A DNA stretch of 64,000 nt from Hysterangium stoloniferum (lineage: Eukaryota; Basidiomycota; Agaricomycetes; Hysterangiales; Hysterangiaceae), in assembly GCA_015178975.1 (NCBI GenBank), contig WHVD01000003.1, positions 1 to 64,000 of the forward strand, read 5' to 3'. The notes under the pieces are model-generated. The model was not told the origin of the DNA. It ran no database searches and saw only the letters and a list, made by a program, of their open reading frames with translations. Positions 45,748 to 57,090 of this stretch are shown here, piece by piece. Each line of letters begins with the position of its first letter. Within the stretch, counting starts at the first letter, position 1. Made by a program: the position numbers and the translations under genes.

Positions 45748-48700
45748 ATGCTGTTGCTGTGGGGAACTCTTCAGCCCCGTGGAGGCTCAAATCTTGCCTC
45801 AGTCCGTTTCTCAGGGCCTGTTAGAATACGTTGTATTCGTATATATCCCAAGGGATACTCTGTCTTTGCTCAAAAGCCAGAAGCGATCAGGTAACCCAAT
45901 CCTCGAGTCTTCAAGCCAACATTTGTACTCACTCAACTCATGCACAGCTTAACCGAACCTGACGCGTTTTCCCTGTCTATTTTTCTCAATGCGCAGGCTG
46001 CCCCCAGTGCCCAAGAACCTAAACCAAAAGGTACTAATGTTCTTGTACCTACTACCCTACTATACCCTGGAGGACTTCGTGAATTTCCCTTAGACATGGG
46101 TCCTGACGTGAGTAGTAAGCATTATATTTCGTTTAACCATCCTGACGCATGATACCTTAGTTTGTCACGAGACTTATGGTCATACAAGGAGACTTCACTA
46201 TGGTGACTCTTGCCATCTTTGGGGACGCTGTCTCCGAGCCTCCAATGGACTCATTGCCAGACACCTCTGCACATCTTCCGGCTGTCAGCCATCGGCGTCC
46301 TTCATCATCATTAGATCCTGCCAATGCAATTGAGTCAAGCATAATGTCTCAAAGTTTGCTTGCTCTTATTCCAAATGCTCCCTCACTTTCTTTGTGCATT
46401 CGTCTTATGCTCTGTTTCAAGCCTCAAGTTCGAAGCGATGATTGGGGTGAGATACGATTCGCTGATATAAAGGAACTTGTAGAGATTGAAGTGTCCGGTT
46501 TGGAATGGCTTGGAAGAGCGGCTGAGGCACTGGCACTTCCTATTAAGGAAGAGGTCGACACAGAAATCTTGAACAGATTCGTGGGAAAGACAGTGCACGC
46601 TGTCACCGAGAGAGTACGCATTTCGTGTCGCCTGTTTTCTGAGCTGACAGCGGCACATAGACGAATGATCACTTATATGCTCTTGCAGGACTTATCCGTC
46701 GGGCTTCAGCACAGTCCAGCAAGATCGTGTCCAGCATATTGGTGAGAATTTTACATGTTTTGCCATTCGAATGTTGGAATGCTTAGTATTGAAAAGAGTG
46801 AGTTGGACCTAGCAGATATATTTGAGAGTCAACTGCTCGATAAGCATATAGTCGAACGATTGCACGATGCAATTGCAAATCCTCACATAGCGCAAGCTCT
46901 CAATTCGACCACAATGATGGGAAATCTTCAGACATTCGCGAACTCTCATACAACCACCCCCCAAACTAAGGCGGCCATCAACGCACTGCAAGCCAGACTA
47001 CTTGGCTGGGAGCGGTTTCGACAAACGCTGTCAGGACATCCAGCCGACATAGCAACTTTGGGTCTGTGGATAAAGGAATTAACGTCGGACGATATGACGT
47101 GCGGCTCATTCATACATTCTCTCATTTACGATGATTCACTATCGTCACTAATTCATGATTGTCCACCCCAAGAACCACCTACCGATCCGATAGCTCTGTG
47201 GAACTCGACCGTTACATCTTGCTCTGAAATTGTGGCGTTTCTACGAGCTCTGCTGGGGATCTGTTGTCTTCTAGTTGCTTTGTCTTACGCAGATGACGCT
47301 TCGATGATTCCTTGTATCGAGAAAGGGCTCGCCGTCATACGATTATGGCAAGAAACTGATGGTTATAGCGAGGTATGCTGTATGCTTGATTAAGGTTCAT
47401 CTTATTTAATTTTTATCACAGATTGTAAGTCACTTGCTGCTCCTTCCTCGGGTGGTCTATCGTCTGGAAGAGATACTTCGACAAGCTGCACCGGTCCCCA
47501 ACATGACCATTATGCATGTAGAGCAGATCATTTTGGGCCTGTTCTCCCAACCAGACACGATGATACGGCCAGAATTGGCGAGGCTGGTTGATGCCCTTCC
47601 AGTCTCTACTTCTACCATCTCAGAAATTGAGCAAATGGAAATCAGGGAGCTTGCTATGATAAGCGAGAATGGTTTATCACAAGCCATTCGATCTATCATG
47701 ACTTGGATGGATAGACCAGTGGACTGCAGTGGTGGCCGGATACTCCAATCTGCACTTCTAATTGTTGATAAGGCTCTCGATGATCGAGATGCTGGAGAAT
47801 GGAACGTAATGCAAGCTTCTTGGGAACATGAACTACATGGGCTGGTCTTTCATCTTGTCGATACATTGGAGCAACTTGTCGAACCAATTCGGATGCAATT
47901 TCTGTTGATACCGCCACCATCGCTCCAAGACGTTGTCCTCACCCAGCTGCTCTCCTCAGCTAACTCGAATATGAGGATTCTTTCGCGTTTGCTACCAGGC
48001 CATCCTTTACCCAGTCGACTGATCCGTTCTCTCGTCCACCACATTGTTGTATTATTCATCGCTACTGACGCTGTGGATACTACACATCAGAGCAATGCTT
48101 CAAGACACGCAGCACGGGTAGCGCGGCCCACATGCGCAGAGACTTTGTCAATCTTATCTAACGCAAACGATCCTGAAGCGGATGGTTCTACGGGTGAATT
48201 AGTATTACGCACGTTGTTGTATACTGCTAGACATCCCGAAGATGATGACCCAGTTTCAAGGCTAGAACAAACATTTTGGCTTCTCGATTTGCTGCTCCCT
48301 TTATCTTTATCAGACAATAGTGCTGATCGTACACAAGAAACGTTTTGGACTAGGAAGGTTATACCCAATCTCTTACCAGATCTACAGCAGTTCTTCCGAG
48401 CATTAATACCTGAATATAAGGGTCAGCTTATGGAAAGACTGGCAGCACTTGATCGTGGAGAGGTAGGCCTCGGTCAGTGGTTCCTAGATGAGGAGCTCAG
48501 ACATCTACTCCAAACCATCGAACGTGTTAACACTTTCCAGCCGGCCGCTGATTGGCGAGCAATCTTGCAAATTCAGCTGATACACTCTTTGCAGTTCTTA
48601 ACACGGTGTCTAGAAGCGTACTCCACCAGCAACATCCCAGAGTGGTTTCGTGACAAGGCAACTTTTCAAGCCCTCTCTCGAGTGCTCGGTGCGATGGTAG

Positions 48701-49598
48701 ACACATCTCTTTTACTCCCAGACTGTATAGAGTTCGCCTGCGCTGTAGCGCCTCACGCGATCTTTCTGGCTACTCCTGGGCAACTCAATCTTGTCATATT
48801 GCTATTCCGAGGAGCTGTAACACAGCCCTTAGCCCTACCCCGTGCTGCCAGTGTTCTCGAGGCTTCGGGGCAGTCGCTCGATAGCGAGGCCCAGAAGATT
48901 GCTGACGAGTGCAGTCCCATTTTGGAACAACTCGTTTCCAATGACTTTCCGTCGCGAGGGCAAAGTCACGCTACTGTTTTTCAAGCGGCTAGCGTTTGTC
49001 TACGGTGGTTGGCTAGCCATTCCGAAAGACTCACTCTCAATGGCATATCGGAAGAGGCATTTAAAACCGTCATATTGCGGATTGCTAGCCTTATCCCTGA
49101 AGAGGCCAGTTTAATGACTCTTACCCAATCCAGGTTCGACTTTTCTGAAGAGATTTTGATGCCGTCAGCCATTTCAGAATCATATAAGCCATTAACTATT
49201 TCCTTCGGCCGTTTGACCGAACTTCTGACTTCGCGACCCAAGACCCCGCCTACCCCGAAACTTAGCGGAGAAAGTATCTTCAAGATGGCAACCACTTCAC
49301 CGATAGCGGCACTTGTTGGTCATTCAAGAATGTCGACACTCACAAAAACATACCAACAAAATGAATTCCGTGAGCTATCCGCTCGCCAAAATACCAGTAG
49401 GCGCCCCTCTGTGCACGTAGACGTAGGTATATGATACTATCATTGTTGTCTATGACCGAGGTTTTTTATGCCCACATGCGCTGATACTGCTGGCAGGATT
49501 TTCAACAGGAACTCATAGCAACGGCAGCGGAAACATCTGTTGTGCAGCCAATGCCGTCGACATCTATCCAACTCCTACCACCTTTGAAGTTTGAATAA
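45748..49598 (+). CDS. Virilizer-like protein, putative m6A methyltransferase complex subunit
   Basis: Exons 45748-45890, 45948-46107, 46161-46741, 46787-47372, 47422-49422 and 49497-49598 join in frame to 1190 residues. The N-terminal 150 residues follow the Virilizer N-terminal domain: LLWGTLQPRGGSNLASVRFS, PVRIRCIRIYPKG, TEPDAFSLSIFLNAQ, PGGLREFPLDMG and FTMVTLAIFGDA. The remainder is a long, mostly helical region with no enzymatic motif, like the armadillo-type body of Virilizer/VIRMA. In animals and plants this protein is the scaffold of the METTL3 writer complex. The remaining 1000 residues are too divergent for me to match, so the assignment rests on the N-terminus. ATG 45655 is an alternative start. 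Convergent with MDM34, stops 82 bp apart. Confidence 0.68.
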
Positions 49599-49680
49599 AA
49601 TGAAAAAAAAACCAATAATAATAATAATAATGCTATTGTAAAGTGTGATGAGGACATGTCAGGTAAGCAAAATAAATCAT

Positions 49681-51922
49681 TCATAATGTTTGATACGAGG
49701 CTCTTCGTCGTAGATTGGTGTGGGGTACGCGGAAATAGTGCTCCACGTCTGATACTTCAAATTCTGAAGGAGGAGGTGGGGAGGAGAGCACCTCGCCAGG
49801 GTCTGACACCTCAAGGGGAAGATCTGGAGGTTTCTTGGAGCCAAGATGGTAAGTCCGTTTCCGTCTCGCCTTAGTTGGCTGCCGATCAGCGGCAAGATGG
49901 GGACCCGTTAATCTATGCGGTACGCTACGGACAGTGAAGTGCTCCAGAGAACGGGTGTATGGCGATAAAGTATGGTTGGAATGGCTTAGAGTGGACAGTT
50001 GGGAGATGGTGTTGTTTACTCCAGGCCGTAATACAATGTTACCATCGGTATCCATATTTGCCCGGAAGTTACTTGTAGTGCCATGTGTTACACCGTCTAG
50101 CGAATGATATGTACTTGTTGAGAGTGATCGGGGTCGAATATCCAGGGAAGGCGTCGGCTTCATCCCACCGACGGAAGAATCATCAGAAGGTAAGGTTACG
50201 AGAGGTTGCTGTGCAACCATACGGTCGGAATATGAACCCGCACCTCTGAAGGAGGAAGCAAGGAATCCATTATCTGAAGACTTAGAGCGCTGAGATGACC
50301 TCAACAACATGTTAATTCCAGGCCCAGATCCAGCGGACAGTGATGACATCATGTTTTTTGTTAATCCAGATATCGATTGACCTCTCCGTGTCCCGGGACG
50401 ATGCGGCCAAGATGGGAAGAAGGTATTTTGTATATTATTAGGGGTAGTAACACGTGTCAGTGTCCCGAGATCCCATCTATCGTTTCCAGAATTAGGCAAT
50501 TGATGGCCCAGGGGGATCGTCGGTGTAGATCCCGACGAAACAGGAGATCGTATGTTAGACTGGGAATGAAAAATCCGTGGACGAGTGACGGTACCACCGC
50601 CAACCGCAGGTATCGTTTCGTATTCCGGCGGGTCTTCGGATGCAATTGACGGAGGAGGTGGCGCGAAGCTAACCGTATCTTCCCAATCAACCATATCGAA
50701 TGAATCCGCTTCGTTCCATGCAGTTTCATCCGAGTCGTCTACAGGTTCTTCCGTGAGATCAGCTAAACCCCTTGAAGCTCCAAACAGTCGACCGAATCCA
50801 CTATAACCACTTTTGGCGGGGAGGTCGTCCGGGCGAAGCCCATACGTAGGATCGTAGTTCTCAATATCTGGAAAAGTCGTGGGTGGTTCACAATCTGGAG
50901 AAGGGGTTGATACATGTTTTTGATCCTGGCCATGATCTCCAATGGCACTGGGTGCTGAACGTGGCGCCTGTGCAACCATTCTTTGCATCGAAGGTTTGTT
51001 TGAGAGAGAACGCTTGGCATTCGACTGTAATCCTGGCAATGAAGTAGCATAGCGAAGGCTGGCTGGTGAGGTATCTAGAGCCGACATTGAGTCCTGATAC
51101 TCAGACACTGGTCGAGGTCGGGGCCGTTTGGATAAATATGGCGCCTCTACCTTAGTCTTTCCGGCGACCCACCGTTGACTTAGACGGTGTATTATGGCTG
51201 GGAGATCTTCCCGAAACATTTCTCTGAGCTGTCCCTCAATTTCACGTTGAATGTAATTTTGAATCACGGCAATAGAGTCGAACGTGCTGTTTACGTCCAC
51301 ATTCTGCAAGGGATCGGTCTTGAAAACGATAGTGATCCCCTTTTGCTTCGATACCACAAGAACAACATATCCATTTAGAACGAAATGTGATAGACGGAGT
51401 AGCATTGGCACAACGAGGGGTTGATGAGCTGCTAACATTCCACGAGACCCGCCGATCATATGGATATCAGGCTTCTTGTGGTTTAAAGGATTCGCCTGTG
51501 ATGTATAAATAAATATCTTTAATAAAATAAGTCAAGAGAAACCTTGCCTGTACTTTGGTCTTCAGGACAATGTGTGCGTCTCCTTCATAGGACAGACGAA
51601 ATATTCCACGAAATTGGTCTAAAGTGAGATCTCCTATTTCACGAATCTGCAGTTCGGGCGGCTGAGGGGACGTAAAGGTAAGTTAACGGAAGTGTATATA
51701 TATATATATCGGGCCAACCTGGGTACCCATTTCGAGTTCAATGACTTCAATCTTGTCTGCAATGATGGGGGGCTTATTGCCTTTATTGAGAGCAGCCTCC
51801 AGCATGGCACGAGCATCGCGATGAAATTCATCGGAGAATCGGGGCCATTGGAAGACGAAGCTGGCATACGGTTACAGTTAGCCAATGTGAGCGTGCCGTA
51901 AAGAATGATAATATAACCTCAT
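49681..51922 (-). CDS. MDM34: ERMES subunit MDM34
   Basis: Mitochondrial outer membrane SMP-domain protein of the ER-mitochondria tether that moves lipids. The first coding exon is only 5 nt (51922-51918, ATGAG), followed by an intron ending CCAG at 51857, so that the start reads [19 protein letters not shown] as in the family. Then come [58 protein letters not shown] and [20 protein letters not shown]. The last exon is 49681-51495. The intron before it appears to start with GC (CAG|GCAAGG), since only that keeps KVQANPLN. The C-terminal half beyond about residue 215 is Ser/Pro-rich and ends [10 protein letters not shown]. Confidence 0.92.
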
Positions 51923-52389
51923 CGAATTGGAGCTGTTTATCTGGACTATGGACTAGCTACAGTTAGACAATGTCAGATGTACAGATCGGAAGAGGATGGA
52001 AGCGTCCATGAAGTTATCACACCAAGGACGGGAGGTTCTGGCGCTCAAGAGGAGTATTGTTGGAATTGGCTTGGGCGTCTCTGCCTTGGAGCTCAGTCCT
52101 CGCGCATCATCGGTATTCCGTGTTTGAATTCGAATGGTAGTGAATGGTTTCAGGATTATATAGCCAGCTAAACACTGACAATACCACGAAGGGATTTAGA
52201 TGATCTAATTATATTTAATTTCAACCGATTGCCCCTGCAGAGCTGGATCCAAAGCCTGAGTACAACCCAAGTACTAGGATAATCTTTAAGCACGGATGTA
52301 ACGTCAGAAGCTGTCACACATGTCACACATGTCCGTTACTTGCAGCACTATAGGATAATACTAACAGTCACTGGATCTTCACCAGATAC
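51923..52389. other. Divergent intergenic region MDM34/USP1
   Basis: 467 bp. Two overlapping short frames are present (51973-52171, 64 codons, and a 43-codon frame from about 52006 with KLSHQGREVLALKRSIVGIG), without splice context or known motifs. A tandem TGTCACACA occurs near 52313. I do not call a gene. Confidence 0.5.
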
Positions 52390-55300
52390 ATGAACGGCGT
52401 GCGCCGTTTCTTTGCGGCTACTAACGTCGTCGCGCCTTCTCCTTCCCCACCTCAGCCCAATACCCAGGACTCTGCTCCCCCGCCGAATCTTCCTCCTATA
52501 CAGACTTCCTTTGTATCCGCATCCAGTGGAAAGCAAGTATATCCTCTTGCCGGCTCTACCTCAAATTCTCCAGCTCAATCGCTATCTCTCAATTCCCCAA
52601 CCAGTCCAGGGACAGCCCCAGCTGCCCTTTTCATAAAGAAGGATAATCTTAGTTCATCTACGAGGAAACCTGTCAATGCCGACTTTAAGTTACTTCCCAG
52701 CCCACCTCCCGTACCATCGCAACCATCATATACGAATGCACGAGGGCCCGTGCGGTCGCCACCCTCCCCAATTGGCCCTTCGTCAACTCATCCCCCCCAG
52801 AACTACGGCGTACGTTCATCATCACCCCCTTCATGGCCTGTTGACGCCAGCAAACAATCAAATTCAACTGTGGACAATGGCCAGAAGTATACATCTACTC
52901 TGGTCAATCCACGAGATGATCTCCTCATTAGTTTACTCGCCAGCGAGGCGGCCGTGGACAGCCGTGGCTTTCAAATATTGAGTTCAGAAGAGGTAGATGA
53001 TCTCAAGCGGGTGCGTTAACAATTATTTATTTAATATCTCCCAGCTTACATGAATGAAGGAACAACAATTACTTTCCTCGCGGATAGAAGCCATGAAGAA
53101 GAAGGTTGCCCTGGAGACTAAAATTCGCGATGCCGCTCTGAGCCTGCAGAAACTTCAAACTGTCAAGCGACTATCCAAACAGACGTCTGAACAAGTTGAC
53201 GCCGCCACTCGAAAAGTCGAAACCGCCACAAAGGAGTTATCGCGATTATTGGAACGAGCAAATGAGATTGATCGGAAACTTCTAGAGCACAGGGCAGGAG
53301 TATTGAGCTTTTCTCTACGGAATTTGGAAGCAAAATACTCGTCTGAGACCACCAGTGGCGAATGTACAGAGGAGAGTCTAAGCAGCACACGAAGCGGCAT
53401 GACGTCTCGTGGCGTGAGTAGCCGGACTTCCTCTATTGCTTCCATGTCTACGAGAATTAAATTTGACGGTGCACATCTCTTTGCTGGTCATGCTGATAGT
53501 ATCGCGCCAGGTTCAACTCGCAGAAATGCAGTTAGTCCCTCCCGATTAGCTGCATTAGAAAGCAAACTTCAGGCTGCAGAAGAAGCTGCACAGGCAGCTG
53601 AAGCCAAGAGTAGTGAGCTCCAGAAGCAGACCCAACGGCTGCAGCTCGAGAAGTCAGAGATAGAGACAAATCTTACCATGGATTTGCAGACTGCCGACGA
53701 AACTATCACGAAGCTGGAACGCGAAATATCCGAGATGGAGCATGGCGCAGTTGATCAAGAAGGTGACCGTGCCAACTGGGATCGCGATAGGTTGGAGTGG
53801 GAGAGTCATCGAAAAGAATGGGAAAGGGAAAGAGGGGAGTGGGACCTTGAACGACGACATTGGGATGCAATTCGAAAAGAGTGGGAGCAGGAGCGACAGG
53901 CCCTGGAAGATGAGGTAATGTCACGAACAGATAACGTTGCACAACTGGAGGAGAGGCTGGAGGAGCTGGCATCTATAGCCTTAAAGGAAGGTGATTTGGG
54001 GAACGTTGTATCTGTCAAGGACGATGAGATACGAAGGTTACGCCTGAATATGGATCAGCAACGTGAGGACTGGCACAATCAGTTGGTCAACCTAGAACGT
54101 CAAAAGCAAGAAGAGATCAACAAAATAAGACAAGAATTCAAAACCCTTGAAGTGGCGACGTCGCAGCTCGATACAGGGCGTAACATTCTCTGTGAAGTCG
54201 TACGCTCTCATAAGATACCAACATCACCCTCAGATACCACAATACCCAGCATTGCTTCCTCTCTTGGTTCTCATATCGCTTCATTAAGTATAAAGGTTGC
54301 ACAACTCGTTCAAGAGAAAGTTGATTTGGAGGCGTCTCGTCGCAAATACGAGGAAGACGTGCGAATTGGTTTCGAAATCCGGGAGCGTTTGGATCGGGAA
54401 CTCGAACAAGCGAGGCAAGATCGAGAAGAAGCCTGGCGAGAAGTTCGTCTGCTTGAAACTCGTCTGAAGGTGTGTTGTCGTCACTCCATATATCCTTTTA
54501 TTTACAATTCCCACAGGACCGCCCTGACAGTGCGCAGGAATTGTCTAATGTCATGCCCTCTGTTCCCTTACTGTCCACCGACGCAAATAATGTACCCTCA
54601 GGAGAGTATACCAAACTCCTCACTGCTCTACGTGGTATCTGGTCTGCACTGCCATCTGTGGAAGCCCGTGCATCGAAGATGGGCAAAAGCAGCTCGATCT
54701 CTGACCTAGACGTTCGTGCACTGAAATCTTTATATGATCCCAAAGTCGGCTTTACGTCGCCGCCTGTCAGTGGCTCGTTCAGCGTCGATGCATTCGTTGC
54801 GCGGGTGCAGGCATTGATCGCGGATGATCGTGCACTAATTGAACGTCTCTTTCGTTTCGCTCAGGCACACGATCTTTTGCGAAATAACGCTGAACGAGCA
54901 CAGAAACTCGCCCAGGACAGCAATAAGGGGCTAGAGATGTATCAAGTTCAAGTGAAAGCGTTGGAAGAACGTAATGCAAATCTCAGTCGCAAACAACTGG
55001 ACCTGTACGTTTGATCCTATACATTTTGGGTTTAACATAACAACTAGATTTTGTTGCAGCCTCGATGAAGTCAATTCATTGCATCAGAGCGTTGACATGG
55101 TGATTCAAGAGAAGCGTGAGCTCGAAACCCAGGCGATCGAATACACTCAAACAATAGAGAACCTCACTGAGGCGAACAACAAACTCAGTGCTCGAGCTCT
55201 TGCCTTTGCGGAGGAAGCAGCTACGGCTCCGAATGCCCTGAAGGCAAAACTAGAGGCTCAATTAGCCGAAGTCGGGGCGAAGTTAAAAGAGTCTCAGGAT

Positions 55301-55414
55301 GAAATTGATCGAATACGTTCCTCGGAATCAATGCAGCGTGTCACCCTGCTAGACGAGCTCAACTCCCTTCAACAAGAGAATGGCAAGTTACGCGATCAGC
55401 TAAGGAAGAAGTAG
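52390..55414 (+). CDS. USP1 (up-regulated during septation) domain coiled-coil protein
   Basis: Exons 52390-53010, 53060-54469, 54517-55004 and 55060-55414 join in frame to 957 residues. The first about 180 residues are Ser/Pro-rich. The conserved domain then runs LLISLLASEAAVDSRGFQIL, SSEEVDDLKR and SRIEAMKKKVALETKIRDAA, which matches the fungal 'up-regulated during septation' domain. Most of the rest is coiled coil, with a Trp/Glu/Arg heptad-like block (near 53760-53900: REWERERGEWDLERRHW type repeats) and a second coil near 55070-55410 ending KLRDQLRKK. No membrane segment. The family is linked to septation by expression in Ustilago and relatives; the molecular role is unknown. Confidence 0.82.
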
Positions 55415-55980
55415 CTTGAAATAATGGGTTATTACCGGTATGTGGTCTCCACTATTATTTATGAAGTGCCGTATCCTGAATTTACAGTCAGTCTCCTTGT
55501 AATGCAGCCGAGATTTAGTTATATTTTTATAGTCCATTTTGCATTGACGACCAGCCTACACTCGGGAGTCTTTTCTCATCTCATGACCATCTGCATTGTT
55601 CTGCAACTCGACACTTCACTATACCTATGTAACTGTATTTTACTTCATCGGGCCTTGCCAGATTTATGTCATCATTTTTCAATCGGATGAATATTTGTGA
55701 AGCTCCTGGCCTATTCTACTTACTCTCTTCACATCTTTACCGTTCAACAGTCCCAGCCGGACTTTCCCCAAAAATCTGATCCTTCCGGATCACCGCAAAT
55801 AAGGCTTAGTTCTCATTTACAAACCTGATGCCATTAGTTCCTTGAGATGGGTTCAAGGATTCATTCCTGGTTTGTACTACGAACATACTGCTGGCGCTAC
55901 ATACCTGAGTTTTGTAACATCATATGAGGCTTTCTATGCTGGTGGAATGTGGGAATCTAGGCAATAAGAGAGCTAACACA
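55415..55980. other. Convergent region between USP1-domain and BTB genes
   Basis: 566 bp without a supported gene; 3' ends of both neighbours. An 88-codon open frame (55424-55690) begins right after the USP1-domain stop but has no family features. Confidence 0.55.
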
Positions 55981-56901
55981 TTATACTGTATCGGGAAGTG
56001 CATCGACCATGGCTTTCATTTGCTCTAGCCGTGCTTGTGTCGCGGAAGAGAGATAGTTTGCGGGGCACTGCGCGCAGCCATTGGCTACTCCAGCATTAAC
56101 ACATTGAGCAAGAAACTTCGCCTGAAAGATTGTATCGGCCAAAGGGCGCGTACGAATCTCTTCCTTTGCTCTGCTTTTGAATTCAATCCACCATAATGGA
56201 ACACCGGCGGTGGCGCCTGGTCCAGCACAGGGCGAAGGTGCTGTAGTAGCCATAAAATTAACAATCGCCGTTGTTCGAGTTTGTTGTAATTTGATGAGAC
56301 GAAGCAGATCCTTGCCGGTCATCATGGCAAGCTCGTCAGATATCTCTGCTTCCATGATTACATCTGTCTTTAAGCAATGTCTGGAAGCCAATTTGCGCTC
56401 TGCCTCGAAGTTGTAAAGGCAGGCTATTGCATAGGAACGCAATGACGATCGCTCCAGGAAAATAGGGGATATGAGAATGCTTCTCAGGGTGTGCATTACC
56501 CCTTCCAAATTATACTTGTCTGCCAATCTTAGCAGTTCCTTGAGGGTATCGAAAGATGTGATTGCTGGATCTGGGATGGGATAGAGAAATTGAAAACCGA
56601 GGTCTAATATGTTGGCGGTTTCTTCCAGTAGCAATGGAGGCAATTCTCCCTTCTCATCCACAGGTGCTGCTGCGACCGTCATCATGTCTTTAAAAACGGT
56701 AGAGCCCTCTATGAGAATACGACTATGAATGCGAAGTGCGTAGCCGTCTGAGGAATGGATGAGGAAATCTGCATCTGGGGAACAGAAGCTTGTCGATTGC
56801 TTGATATCAGGTTGTAGCCCTGGCTTCGTTTCCTGATCGCTATCCATTTGCATTAGCTGTGATCTGGAGGGTTGTGTCAAAAGCTGCTGAAAGTCAAACA
56901 A
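55981..56901 (-). CDS. BTB/POZ domain protein
   Basis: A single exon of 306 residues, the only intron-free gene of this size in the window. The BTB fold is seen at SPDADFLIHSSDGYALRIHS, RILIEGSTVFKDMMTVA, ETANILDLGFQFLYP and TLKELLRLADKYNLEGVMHT. A helical C-terminal part ends MKAMVDALPDTV and contains the cysteine pair NGCAQCPANY. Such stand-alone BTB genes are a large family in mushroom fungi, and their roles (Cullin-3 adaptors or regulators) are mostly unknown. ATG 56856 (MQMDSDQE) is an alternative start. Confidence 0.85.
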   Translation of the reverse strand: MFDFQQLLTQPSRSQLMQMDSDQETKPGLQPDIKQSTSFCSPDADFLIHSSDGYALRIHSRILIEGSTVFKDMMTVAAAPVDEKGELPPLLLEETANILDLGFQFLYPIPDPAITSFDTLKELLRLADKYNLEGVMHTLRSILISPIFLERSSLRSYAIACLYNFEAERKLASRHCLKTDVIMEAEISDELAMMTGKDLLRLIKLQQTRTTAIVNFMATTAPSPCAGPGATAGVPLWWIEFKSRAKEEIRTRPLADTIFQAKFLAQCVNAGVANGCAQCPANYLSSATQARLEQMKAMVDALPDTV

Positions 56902-57090
56902 GAGATGATTTTATCTTCAACCATCATCGTTCGTGCTGCAGGAAAACATGCTGCCCTCTCATCCATAGGTGTCCACAAGGTGCCGTTTGCAGGCAGGCAT
57001 ACTTATAGACTCCAGAACGTATTTCTACATTTAATTTGCTACAACGTGCACTTCATATACAAATTATACTTTATATTTGAAAATACGACT

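Noticed and set aside
51973..52171. 64-codon open frame between MDM34 and the USP1-domain gene
   Set aside because: No family signal, poor context, overlaps another short frame; lies where two promoters are expected.
55424..55690. 88-codon open frame after the USP1-domain gene
   Set aside because: Begins directly behind the stop codon, has no conserved motif, and is best read as 3' untranslated sequence.
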